Source: Petaurus breviceps papuanus
Lineage: Eukaryota; Chordata; Mammalia; Diprotodontia; Petauridae
Reading direction: 5' to 3'
Length of the DNA: 64,000 bases
Assembly: GCA_028583685.1 (NCBI GenBank)
Contig: JAMXIF010000002.1
Span: 60,959,433-61,023,432 of the forward strand
In this document: in pieces, positions 43,861 through 54,155 of the stretch
Layout: each line of letters starts with the position of its first letter
Numbering within the stretch: position 1 is the first letter of the stretch
Notes under the pieces: model-generated
Seen by the model: only the letters and a program-made list of their open reading frames with translations
Told to the model about the DNA's origin: nothing
Databases searched by the model: none
Position numbers and translations under genes: made by a program

Positions 43861-44525
43861 AATACATGTGCCCAACTTTCTGATAAACATTCAGAAAAAT
43901 GACAGAAAAATTCAGTCATTCCAATACCACCTAGTTGGAAGAGGGAAACAAGGTCATGTAATTAAGAAAGAATCTCAAGTCATTACCCACCTACTTAACC
44001 AAACACACACAGATGGTAACAACTATAAAGCAAAAAAAAAATCTCAGGGACTTGATATTTGTTACTATCCATTGCTTGACCCATCCAATCTCATGGAAAA
44101 TCCTGACATATTGAAAAAGAGGAAGGAGGAGGAAAAGGAGGAAGAGAAAGAGGACAAAGAAAAGGAGGGAGAGGAAGAGCAGCAGAGAACATGAACATCT
44201 CTGAGACTGATGGAGAAAATTTCCAGAGATTTTGAAATCTTGGGTAGAGGAATCGTAGAAACAAAATGTTTTGTTTTGTTTTGTTTTTACTATTAGGAAA
44301 AGAGAGAAAAGAAAAGGAAAATGTTAAAGTAAACAATACTTTTTAGTGTCCTTTACAGATCTAAAGCTATATTGCTAAGTTTAAGAAAATAGAGATGCAT
44401 TTAATTATAACTTGGTTTGCATATATAAACTTTTGGAGTTGATTTTCTTGTACCAAAACATAAGACTTTACATTTATTGCTATTGAGTTTCATCTTATCA
44501 GATTTAGTCTAATATTCTAGTCTCT
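43861..44525. other. No gene; purine-rich tract included
   Basis: An (AGG/AAG)-rich tract at 44118-44178 produces a Glu/Lys-rich frame. The rest shows nothing recognised. Confidence 0.5.
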
Positions 44526-44532
44526 CTAGACC

Positions 44533-45250
44533 AAGAGGTCTTAACCTGAAGTATGTGAACTTTTTTTAAAAATATACTTTGTTAAGTATACTTCATCATA
44601 ATTGGTTTCCTTTGTAATCCTCTGAATTTTATTTTATGCATTTAGAAATAATATTCTGGTAAAAGTAAAGTAGAGAAGGCAGAAGCAATAGGAAACAAGA
44701 GATACAATCATACATAAAAAAAGGTCAGAAGTAGAATAGGTTTGGGAAAGTATATGTCTATATATGTATTGTATATGTATATGTGTATGTATATATCTAT
44801 AGCTATAGAGAAACATATCTAAGCTTTATTGTAGCCTTCTGGGGGGAGGATGAGGGGAGGGAAAAAAACAACAAAGTAAAAAAGTGCAAGCAGAGAACAA
44901 AAGAAAACTCATACGGAAGCAAAGAAAAGATGGACAATTCTCAACACAACAAGAATTTTTTTATCATATAGGCTTTCTTGAAATGAAAATCTATTGTTAC
45001 ATATTTCGAATCCTCTCTTATGTTCTGCAATGCACATGACATGCTTTTTTCCCTAACTTTGTATCTAAGTTCCAATATTTAAGCTTATGATATGTTTTTG
45101 TTTCTTTTCTCTATTCTGTATTTGTGTTCTGGCATTTGAGTCTAAAATAAAATTTTTGGGAAAAAAATAAATAATATTCTGAATAGAGGTCCCTAGGTTT
45201 CACCCGAATGCCTAAAGGGCTCAGAGCACAAAAAAGGTTAAGAACCTCAG
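44533..45250. mobile_element. hAT-type DNA transposon, split by a retroposon
   Basis: Left part 44533-44658 (aagaggtcttaacctgaagt ... 'aattggtttcctttgtaatc', 'ctgaattttattttatgcat') and right part 45169-45250 ('aatagaggtccctaggtttc', ending aggttaagaacctcag) form one short non-autonomous element. Its terminal inverted repeats are agaggtcttaacct and aggttaagaacctc. I recognise it as an old mammalian hAT (Charlie-like) sequence but cannot give the exact name. The 510 bp inserted between are listed separately. Confidence 0.65.
44659..45168 (+). mobile_element. 510-bp retroposed insertion, family unassigned
   Basis: It is flanked by perfect 13-bp direct repeats aaataatattctg (44646-44658 and 45169-45181) and ends with a poly(A) signal AATAAA (about 45147) and an A-rich tail, so it was inserted by L1-type target-primed reverse transcription. 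The interior holds a TATG-rich stretch (44751-44805), a G-rich patch and T-rich 3' wording reminiscent of a LINE 3' UTR. No coding sequence is visible. Confidence 0.7.
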
Positions 45251-45289
45251 GTTTTGATTTTTCTTTCTCTTGGCAAGGAGGATCCTGTC

Positions 45290-46340
45290 TATCATGCAGT
45301 GTGCTACCTCCTAGCTTACTTTAGCAATTAATTCCACCATCACCCACACTGCCTTGAATACATAGGGGAAAACCCAGAGTATCCCTGAAACTCTGGCTCA
45401 CGGTCCTTCCTAGCTGTATCCTCTGTAGATTTCATTAGCATATCATGTCATCTATGTGTTATTGAAGCCATTGATAAAATGATAAACAACAAGGAATAAC
45501 TAAGCACAAAATCCCTGGCATATTCCCTTGGAGACTTCTCAAGGTAACATTGAGGCACTAATGACTATTCCTTAAGTACAATTGTGAATCCATACTATGG
45601 TCTAGTTTAGCATTCCTGGACCTTTTCCAAGTAGGAATCCACTGACCTTTCTAGCCTTTCACTTACTTGCTTTCAAATACCTTTTGCTCTAATCCCACTG
45701 GGCTCCATGTTTTCTCTGTCTCTGTACAGTCCAAGCTGTTCCCTTTGTCTGGAATTTTATTTCCAAATTTTTGCCTTTTCAAATTTTATTCATTCTTCAA
45801 GTCTAATATATTCCCTCTATGACCTAGCTGTGGGGACCCACAGTTTAAGAGGTGCTGGCTGAAATCACGCCATCTTTTCCACAAGAATGGTATGAAATGC
45901 TTTATCAGATACATTGCTAAAATCTAGGTAAACTAAATCTACAGTATCCTCCTGAATTGTAAATCTAGTGACCATGTCAGAAAAGGAAATAAGATTAGTC
46001 TAGCAAGGATTGTATTTGATGAAGGTAGGTTAGCTCTTTGAAATCATTGTTTCTGACCCTAAATATTCACTAATAATCTCTTTGATTACAAGTTCTAGAA
46101 TATTGTCAGGAATTAAAGCAAATCTCAATGGCCTACAGTTTCTAGAGTCCACCCTCTTCCCTTTTCTGAAAATCAAGATAACATTTGCCTTTCTCATGGT
46201 CTGTGATACATTCCCCATCACCTTTGAAAGATCACTGACAGTAAGTGATTCAGAGATCGTATCTACCATTTTTTAAAGTAACTTTCAATGTAGTTCATCT
46301 GGGTCAAGTAACTGGACCTCATCAAGGGAGGTGAGGTTTT
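45290..46340 (-). mobile_element. CR1/L3 LINE, ORF2 region, antisense
   Basis: Minus-strand translation 46269-46030 gives RKANVILIFRKGKRVDSRNC followed by RPLRFALIP and KEIISEYL, the reverse-transcriptase wording of CR1-clade LINEs ('ANVxPIFKKGxxxDPxNYRPVSL'). Downstream antisense phrases 'gctaaaatctaggtaaacta' and 'ggaaataagattagtctagc', then 'gtgaatccatactatggtct', continue the same ORF. The element is interrupted at 45607-45822 by an inverted copy of a neighbouring L2. Ancient and inactive. Confidence 0.7.
45607..45822 (+). repeat. Inverted copy of 43557-43770 inserted in the CR1 element
   Basis: About 215 bp read as the reverse complement of 43557-43770 at roughly 90% identity (about 20 differences by eye). 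Shared phrases are 'tgggctccatgttttctct', 'gttccctttgtctggaattt' and 'ttcaaattttattcattctt'. CR1 wording is continuous on both sides. Two independent old L2 copies would not be this similar. Confidence 0.8.
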
Positions 46341-46840
46341 CTCTGCTCTATCCTTACTTCCCTTAGGTACTGCTTTCATAATATTCATTTTGCTCTGCCC
46401 TTTATAAGTCAAATTCTGCCTTCACAGCCACGAATTATGACCATTATATTCACCTAAAGCAATGTGATAATGACCTCTAAATACATATTGATAACTGTCA
46501 AAGTTGTCATGCCATTTGTAAGTTCATGATATTAGAAGATAATCAAAATAACCTACTGTCGGGAAAAAAAAAAGCAAAATGTAAAGCTGTGATTTATTGA
46601 AGGCAAAGTTTTGGTTGTACTTACTTCACAATGCCTCAAAAGCCAAAGGGAATAAAAAATATTTAGCACAATGCCTTGCATATGATAGTTACCAAGTGAA
46701 TGAATGAAACAATCATATTTCTCCTCAAAACTCCAATTCTGTGAGGAGAACAGCTAATTCTATTCTATAACATATTCAAAAGAGAAGATAGAAGAATTGG
46801 AAATTCAAAAGTTCTGTCTACTCTTAGCTGTAGACCATAT
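46341..46840. other. No gene recognised
   Basis: No gene or nameable repeat seen. Confidence 0.45.
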
Positions 46841-46844
46841 GATC

Positions 46845-46985
46845 TATACTAACAGTTCTCAGTAGCATAGTTAATTGTATGACCTTGGATAAGTTCTGTT
46901 TCCTCTTGTATAAAAGGAGAAGAGTCATACAAGATGATCTCTAGACATCATTCCTAGCTCTAACATTTCAAGATTTTATGGTCAA
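46845..46985 (+). mobile_element. MIR-related CORE-SINE with marsupial tail
   Basis: 'aattgtatgaccttggataa', 'gatgatctctagacatcatt', 'ctagctctaacatttcaaga'. Confidence 0.6.
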
Positions 46986-47205
46986 TATAAAAAAAACCCA
47001 ACTAATTCCAAAATCGTCTCCATTGATTTCCTAGACAGAAAAGACCTCAGGATCTCCCCAAAAGTTAGGTTCAGGGTCTCTGTCAAATTCTAACTAGTGT
47101 GGATGATTGGGGCTTTGTCTCAGGCCACTGAATGTAAGGACAAAAAATTTAAAGGATGCTGCCAGCTGGCAGCAATTATAGCCCTTCAGCAGTACAGAAA
47201 CAATG

Positions 47206-47462
47206 GAGTGGAAGCAGCTAGGTGACACAGTGCATAGAGTGCCAGGTCTGGAGTTAGGAAGATTCATCTTCCTGAGTCCAAATCTGACTCAGACACCTAG
47301 TAGCTGTGTGATCCTAGGCAAGTCACTTAACCCTGTTTGCCTCAGTTTCCTCATCTGTAAAATGAGCTAGAGAAGGAAATAGCAAACCACTCTAATATCT
47401 TTGCCAAGAAAACCCTAAATGTGGTCACGAAAAATCAGATAGGACTGAAAAATGACTGAATA
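47206..47462 (+). mobile_element. Marsupial tRNA-derived SINE, long form
   Basis: 'gcagctaggtgacacagtgc', 'ctgtgtgatcctaggcaagt', 'tgtaaaatgagctagagaag', 'gccaagaaaaccctaaatgt'. Confidence 0.9.
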
Positions 47463-47483
47463 TCACCACCTAGTTAGCGTTAT

Positions 47484-47686
47484 CAGGGGTGCGGAACCTG
47501 CAGGCTGGAGGTCACATGTGACCTTCTAGGGGCTTGGGTGCAGCTTTTTGACTGAGTCCAAATTTTACAGAACAAATCCTTTTATTAAGGGGATTTGAGT
47601 TGTGAAGTTTGGATTCAGTCAAAGGACTTCTCTTGAGGCCCTAGAGGGCCACATGTGGTCTCAAGGCCTCAGGTTCCCCACCCCTG
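47484..47686. mobile_element. Palindromic hAT-like MITE, copy 2
   Basis: Ends caggggtgcggaacctgcag and 'caggttccccacccctg'. Interior halves pair with each other ('tgagtccaaattttacagaa' with 'gtgaagtttggattcagtca'). 203 bp, no coding capacity. Flanking 8-mers do not match clearly. Confidence 0.75.
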
Positions 47687-47891
47687 GAATAGATATTTTG
47701 TCAACATGGAAAGCTGCCTCCTGGCAGGCTATGGTGAGGTCCTCCCCATTCCCCCTGCTCCCCACCTCCCACCTCTATCTAATGGCCTCCCCAGAAGTAG
47801 TCTTGCATCAGCAGGTATCTTGAGGTTTTCGATCTTCTCCTGGCATAGGGAGATGCCCTGTTGCCTCCGTCCTCGACTGAGGGTGTGTTTT

Positions 47892-48160
47892 GTGGGACAG
47901 CTAAGTGATATAATGGATAGAGCACTGGACTAGGAATCAGGAAGACCTGAGTTCAAATCTAATCTAAGACACATATTAACTGTGTGACCTTGAGCAAGTA
48001 GCCTATATTTGCTTCAGTTTCCTCTTCTGTAAAATAAGTAAGACAGCATCTACCTCCCAGGGTTGTTGTGAGAAACACATCAGATATTAATTATAAAGTA
48101 CTTGACACAGTGCCTGGTATATAATAAACACTATATAAAGGTTAACTATTATTATTATTT
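47892..48160 (+). mobile_element. Full-length MIR-type CORE-SINE
   Basis: 'gggacagctaagtgatataa', 'tcaggaagacctgagttcaa', 'tcagtttcctcttctgtaaa', 'ctcccagggttgttgtgaga', 'gacacagtgcctggtatata', ending in (TTA)n. Confidence 0.8.
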
Positions 48161-48880
48161 GCCCCATTAGCAAAAAAAAAAAAATCCTGGTCTCAGCTCT
48201 GCCTGCTGGTGCCAAACAATATTGATTATGCCCCAGGCTTTAAAAAGCATTTTCTTTTCCAACTACCCTAGCTGTTCCGTTGAGAAACATTTCATATTTT
48301 TCCCAATTTGGCCAGCAAAGCCCTTTGAAGATATAACAAGCTTTACTTTACTTTACAAAGAATACTAAGTATTCTTTGACTATCGTGCGTGATCCTGGTC
48401 TGCTAGGCACTGTGCCCAGCTTGGCTTAATTTTTTGTTTATTATTTGTGCACCATCCCAGATTCAGTTGAGAAGGAGCTTTATAAATTATGGTTATTATT
48501 ATATTGATGTGACATGCAGTCGATGCCAGTGTGGCTGTTTGGGACTATAGAAAAGAGCTCTCATCAAAGAAACCCTGCCCTTCTATTACCCACATTAACA
48601 GCACAATAGAACACAAGGCAAGGAAACTCTTCCCTGAATTCTTTATGATTTCTTAGCTCCTCTTCTGGGTCGTTTATTGTGTTCCCCGAAGCTTTGACAG
48701 GATTGGGAATGGCAGCTAGCAAAGAGCTGACATTTTTCACTTTTATTACAACTATACCATCATTGTGCTTTCTTTAAAAGCATAAACAACACCTTGAGTC
48801 TTCGGATCTTCTAATTGAATTAAACCATCTTGAAGATAGCTGAACACCCATGGGGTGAATATGCTAGGAAGTAGAGAGTA
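48161..48880. other. No gene recognised
   Basis: No gene seen. A faint MIR-like tail lies at 48465-48510. Confidence 0.45.
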
Positions 48881-48884
48881 CACA

Positions 48885-49120
48885 GTACAATAATAATACT
48901 TTACATTTATATAATGCTTTAGGGCTCACGAGACACTTTTCATACACATTATCTCACTGACTCTCACGATAACTCTGTGAAATGAAGCTAGGAAGCTTAG
49001 TATTGTCCCCACGTTACAGATGAAGAAACTGAGGGAAGTTGACTTGCCCAAGGTCATACAGCTACAAAGTGGCAAAGACAAGGCTAAGAAGTCAGTTCTG
49101 GCTTATTGTTCCATGAGTTC
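48885..49120 (-). mobile_element. MIR3-like SINE
   Basis: 'tttacatttatataatgctt', 'ttatctcactgactctcacg', 'ccccacgttacagatgaaga', 'gacttgcccaaggtcataca'. Confidence 0.65.
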
Positions 49121-49142
49121 ACTTCCCATTATAAAATTCTGG

Positions 49143-49287
49143 GGGCAACTAGATGACACAGTGAATACAACACCAGCCCTGGAGTCAGGAGGACCTGAGT
49201 TCAAATCCAGCCTCAGAAACTTTATTAGCTATGTGACCCTGGGCAAATTACTTAACACCAATTGTCTCAACAACAATAACAAAAAAT
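49143..49287 (+). mobile_element. Marsupial tRNA-derived SINE, short form
   Basis: 'ggcaactagatgacacagtg', 'ggagtcaggaggacctgagt', 'gtgaccctgggcaaattact', tail 'caacaacaataacaaaaaa'. Confidence 0.85.
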
Positions 49288-49369
49288 GAATTAAAGGTAC
49301 AAGACATACAACAACCCTTTTTAAAATATTGCATCTCTGGTGATCAGACCCCAGATTTAAAGTTGTGAA

Positions 49370-49520
49370 AGTTGTAGGATCATATAGTCCAACTCCAACA
49401 TTTTGCAGATGAGAAAACTGAATCCCAGAAAGGGAGTGTCTTACTCAATATCATTCAGAAAATAGACAAAAACACTAGAATGTAAGTCCAAATCCTCTAA
49501 CACCAAATTCAGGAGCTCTT
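49370..49520 (-). mobile_element. MIR-type fragment
   Basis: 'tagtccaactccaacatttt', 'gcagatgagaaaactgaatc'. Confidence 0.5.
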
Positions 49521-49867
49521 TAACTTCTATTGCAACTACTTTACTACTACAAAGCAACTACTTCTAACTACTACTACAAAGCCCATCGGACCACATCCCT
49601 TGCTGTAGAAACAGAGACTAAATAGGACAATTCAGAAACTTAGTTGTTAGACACGAGATATTTTTCATGTATTTCATTTTCATTTCTACTGCTTCATAGG
49701 ATGGCAGAAATGCTCTGGGTGTTTGGGACTTACTGTATGCTAAGCTCCATTCTTACTGAAGAGAGTTTTGACAGGGCAAAAATTATAGGTGTGATCCCAG
49801 GAAAGAGAAAGATACAAGAATCATCCAATTCAGACCTACAGAATTATAAGCATAATTTCATTCTCTC

Positions 49868-49890
49868 TAAAAGGAATCTCTCTCTGTCTT

Positions 49891-49923
<33 letters not shown>

Positions 49924-50265
49924 GTTTCTCTCTCTCTCTCTCTTTCTCTGTCTCTCTCTGTGTCTGTCTTTGTGTCTGTCCCTATCTCTGTCTCTGTCTC
50001 TCTGTCTCTGTCTCCATCTCTCTATCTCTGTCTGTCTCTGTCTCTCTGTCTGTATCTCTCTTTCTCTCTGTCTCTCTATCTCTGTCTCTGTCTCTGTCTC
50101 TCTCTGTCTGTCTGTCTCTGTGTCTGTCCTTGTCTCTGTCTCTGTCTTTTGTCTCTCTGTCTCTGTCTGTATTTCTCTGTCTCTGTCTGTCTCTGACTCC
50201 GTCTCTCTGTCTCTGTCTCTCTTCCCAACCCCCCNNNNNNNNNNGTGTCTCTCTGTCTCTCTCAA
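49868..50265 (+). repeat. (TCTCTG)n/(TCTG)n minisatellite
   Basis: About 400 bp of interrupted TCTG/TCTC units, with N at 50235-50244. The long Ser/Leu/Val/Cys frame (49644-50273) and its antisense Glu/Arg/Thr frame are repeat translations. Confidence 0.95.
50235..50244. other. Assembly gap of 10 N
   Basis: Ten N inside the TCTG array, preceded by a short C-rich stretch. Confidence 0.98.
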
Positions 50266-50489
50266 AAAGGTAAAGGACATAAAAGGGGAAAGTGTTAGGC
50301 TAAAGGCAGAGCTTTAAGGGAATCTAACAAAAATTAGAATAACCTTAGAGGGGGAGCCAGCAGGATTTTTAATAGATGTCAATGAAAAGATCAAGGAGTC
50401 CCTCGTTATTTCTTCACTGCTTCGGAATGCGAACTGTTACCATCAAACCACTCTATATACCTGACTCATTAGCACCTCCACAGTACTAC

Positions 50490-50690
50490 AGGGCCTTTTT
50501 AAAACTGTTTCCACAGCTTAAATTGCTCTCACTCTTCTCTGCCAATTCAAATCTTTCGTATCTGCCCTGCTCCATGAAGCCTTCTCTAACCCTTTTCCAA
50601 AATGATTATTCTCCTCTCTGAAGTCCTCTAGCACTTACAGTATATGTACCCTAGGTCTGTCTTCAGCAAAATTTGTTAAATTGGTAAAAT
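50490..50690 (+). mobile_element. L2 LINE 3' region
   Basis: 'gctctcactcttctctgcca', 'gctccatgaagccttctcta', 'ctctagcacttacagtatat'. Confidence 0.5.
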
Positions 50691-50884
50691 TGCACTTAAC
50701 ATCCTCACATCCTTTCTCTTCCTCAAAGTGGAACTTAGTGCCTCCATGGTGTTCCCTGGCTACCCATAACCCCCTCACTGTAGTCCCTCATGCTTTGGGC
50801 AGATCCCCACACTCTGAGCATTCATTTCTCTACCACTATCTCCCTCTAAATTTGCCCATCATATATATCACTGTATTTTTTAAT

Positions 50885-51010
50885 GAATGAAAAATACTTA
50901 TGTGGCACTTATATGGCAGTCACTATGCTAAAATACAGATGCAAGCAAGCAAAACAGTCCCTACCATCAAGAGTTTAGATCGCAAGGAAGACAATATATA
51001 AAAATAGATC
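50885..51010 (-). mobile_element. L2 LINE 3' end
   Basis: 'ggcagtcactatgctaaaat', 'aacagtccctaccatcaaga'. Confidence 0.5.
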
Positions 51011-51068
51011 ATATTGTATATATTTGTATATAATATATTATATAATATATAAAAGGGAGCTAGAAAAA

Positions 51069-51253
51069 CAGTGGGCAGCTAGGTGGCACAGTAGATAGAG
51101 GACTGGTCAAGAGCTGAGTTCAAATTTGACCTCAGTCACTTTACCCTGTTTGCCTCAGTTTCCTCATCTGTAAAATGAGCTGAAGAAGGAAATGGTAAGT
51201 GCACTCCAAATAGGGACATGAAGACTTAGGCACGACTCAACAACAACAACAAA
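51069..51253 (+). mobile_element. Marsupial tRNA-derived SINE, long form with internal deletions
   Basis: 'gggcagctaggtggcacagt', 'gagctgagttcaaatttgac', 'ctcagtttcctcatctgtaa', 'caacaacaacaa'. The usual 'ctgtgtgaccctgggcaagt' box is missing. Confidence 0.85.
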
Positions 51254-52135
51254 AAGCATAGCATGAGAATAGCAAGGAAGTGCCATGGAAGCCCAGTTCT
51301 GCACAAAATGAAGATCCCTCAGTTCAGAGCCAGAGTCTTTGTTTCACAGAGGTACAGGGAGGTTTGAGGAGAATGGTCAGAATGGAGGCCTTGTGGTTTA
51401 ATTCTAGACATACTCTCATTGACTAATCACTGTCAGAGCTATAAATAAGGCTAGCAAACAGGGCTTACCTTGGGGTGGGAAATTTAAAGGAGCATTTCCA
51501 GCATCTTACTCCTCCCATTTAAAAGGTTGGAGTGAAGTCTATTGGGATGGGGAAGTAGGAATGTCATAAGAGTTTAAGAATTTAAGAATTAAGTCAGAAA
51601 CCTCAGAAATCCAGATCAGTCCCTTCTGGGTTCTTCAGAGAAGGAGTAGAAAGGATACAGGACATGGCCAGGGCTGGCTAACAGAACCACATTCCAGGTA
51701 TAGAAAGGTAAGTCCTAAACCTGGCCTAGCAAGCCAGTCCTCTCAGTTCCATCTGTAGTAACCTTCCAAGGCCCACTTTATAATACATGCAACCTGGGGA
51801 AAAGGGGAGCACACACCTCTGGAAGCCTGGGAACTGGGAGTAAACTAGGAAGTGTCCTAGTCCTGTCCCCACCCTTGATTAGTAGCCCATAGAGAAGGAA
51901 AAAGAAAGCCATACCTCAGTTCTTACTGGAGGGCTATCCTGAGGTCCTTTTCTTTACATCCAAGTTTTGCCTTATTTCACTTCTCAAAATTTCCTGCCAG
52001 TATGGTAGTACAAGGGGTAACTGGCTAAGATCTGCTTAATGCCAAGATGTACTGGAAAAACTGAAGGCCCTCCTGCCCGGGATGAGTCATGAGCCTAGAG
52101 ATCATTGCTCTGAAAGGGCTGGTGCCAAGGGAAGC
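51254..52135. other. No gene recognised
   Basis: No gene or nameable repeat seen. Confidence 0.45.
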
Positions 52136-52139
52136 CACT

Positions 52140-52290
52140 TTTCAGTAACCTGACTGAAAGAACACTGCACTGGGAGACAAGAGGCCTGGATCCAGCATCT
52201 GTTCTAACACTAACTCTGGACTTCTGTTTCCTCCTCTCTAAGATGAGGGATTAGGTCCCTCCCAGCTCTAACAATCTTTGAATCTATTAG
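52140..52290 (+). mobile_element. MIR-related CORE-SINE with marsupial tail
   Basis: 'aacactgcactgggagacaa', 'ctgtttcctcctctctaaga', 'aggtccctcccagctctaac'. A further tail fragment lies at 52375-52445. Confidence 0.55.
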
Positions 52291-52547
52291 ATTTGGGTTC
52301 CATTTGACTCAAACTCAGTCCAGTCTCAATTACAAAGTTGGCTAAGCTTTCCTATTAGGCAGGACATTTCCCCTCTCTGGGAAACGTAAAGTGTAAGAGT
52401 TGTACTAAATGATCCCCAAGTCCTTTCCAGCTCTCACATCACACTCTGAAGCTTTCTGAAGGGGTTGGCTTCAAGGTTTTGTTTTATTTCCAAACCTCTC
52501 CCCAAAGACATCTGTTTATCATTCCACCTCTACCCTCATCCTCAGTA

Positions 52548-52800
52548 ACAACAACAACAATAATAACTAATATTTATATAGTGTTTACTATGTGTCGGGT
52601 TCTACACTAAAGAACTTTATAAATATTTCACTTTGCTCTTCACAACAATACTGGGAGGTAGACGCTAATATTACCCCCATTTTACAGATGAGGAATCTGA
52701 AGCAAACAGAACTTATTTGGCTTGCCCATGGTCACACAGCTAGTAAATATCTGAGAATGGATCTGAACTCATGTCTTGCTGACTCCAGACCTGACTTCTT
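52548..52800 (-). mobile_element. MIR3-like SINE
   Basis: 'agtgtttactatgtgtcggg', 'cattttacagatgaggaatc', 'ggcttgcccatggtcacaca'. Confidence 0.65.
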
Positions 52801-53094
52801 AGATGACAAGTATAAATAAGCAACTGACTTATAGCATATAGTTTTTAAGAATAATTAGTCAACATCAGAAGCTGCTTTCTGAAGGGAGCTCTTCAGTATC
52901 TGCTTTGTGGTATCCTATGGTGTCCAGTCAGGGAAGCCAGTATCCCATCTTCCTTTCCTAACACCCACCTACTGAAAGAGCCTTCCATACCCTAGATAAA
53001 GTTTGTTGTATTTGTCTCAGTTACAAAAACTCCTAACTGTGCTTCTGGTCCTTGAGTTATTAATGACTAATAACAAGACCATGCCCCTGAGAGA

Positions 53095-53530
53095 GAGGAG
53101 ATATATAAAGATATACATATGTATATATAGATATATGTAGATATACATATAGACACATGTATATCTACATATATACATATATGGATATATATGTGGATAT
53201 ATATGGAGAGAGATAAATATACTAATATATTAGATATATCGATAACTTGATTGGTAATATGATTATTATAATAAATATTAATATGTTTATATTGTATGTA
53301 AAATAACAAATATTATAAAATAAATTATATAAATATTTAAAATATAATAAATATGAATATATTAAATATGAATACATGTTAATATATAGATACATAGAAT
53401 ATATTAAATATATTATAATGTATGTAAATATATTAAATATATGTGTTAAATATATGAATATATAGATATGTGGAGATATGTATATATAGATAAGGATAGA
53501 TAGATAGACAGACAGACAGACAGAGATAAA
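53095..53530. repeat. ATAT/ATAG-rich satellite-like array
   Basis: Imperfect units of 'gatatacatatgtatata', then AT-only sequence and ATAG/ACAG units at 53490-53527. Tyr/Ile-rich frames come from the repeat. Confidence 0.85.
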
Positions 53531-53701
53531 GGAATCTTTGAGATCCCAGATCTTTAATGGGAGAATTTCAGAAACAGGATCACCCAGTGAGAAGAGATAT
53601 TTGAGTAAGGATTGCTTTTCCAGAATCCACGAATCATAACATGCAGGCAAATCCCTGTTCTGCATCATTTATGTCTATTGCTTTGTTCTCACATTTCATA
53701 C

Positions 53702-53965
53702 ATGAGCAGTGAGTGGCTCATGAGCTTTGGACTTAAGAGTCAAGAAGACTTGAGTTGGAATCCTGCCTCTGACACTTGGGAGCTGTGTGACCCTGGAAAG
53801 TCACTTAACCTCTCTCAGCCTCAGTTTCTGCATCTATTAAATAGGGTTAATTATAACTACTACCTCACATGATTGTGATGAGGATCAAATCTAATAACAT
53901 ATGAAAAGTGCTTTGCAAACCTTAAAGCACCATATAAATGCTAGGTGTTATTATTAATATTACGA
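53702..53965 (+). mobile_element. Full-length MIR-type CORE-SINE
   Basis: 'ttgggagctgtgtgaccctg', 'aacctctctcagcctcagtt', 'tgattgtgatgaggatcaaa', 'aagtgctttgcaaaccttaa', (TTA)n end. Confidence 0.75.
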
Positions 53966-54009
53966 AAGAAATGACTACACATTAGATCATCATCTGCTGG
54001 TACCTTTAG

Positions 54010-54150
54010 AGCTTAAAGAACATGAAAATTAGAGTTCTGGATTTGGCTCTACCAGCCACTAACTAGCTATGTAATCTCAGGCAAGCCATTTGATCTCTCT
54101 CTATCAGTAAAGACTAAATGATCTCTCTCTCTCTATGCCAGTAAAGATTG
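54010..54150 (+). mobile_element. MIR-related CORE-SINE fragment
   Basis: 'ctaactagctatgtaatctc', 'aggcaagccatttgatctct', then a TC-rich stretch with a duplicated 'agtaaagact' phrase. Confidence 0.5.
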
Positions 54151-54155
54151 GAAAT

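Noticed and set aside
49644-50317. 209-codon and 137-codon frames
   Set aside because: Translations of the TCTG array and of an N gap. The Ser/Leu/Val/Cys and Glu/Arg/Thr composition is an artefact.
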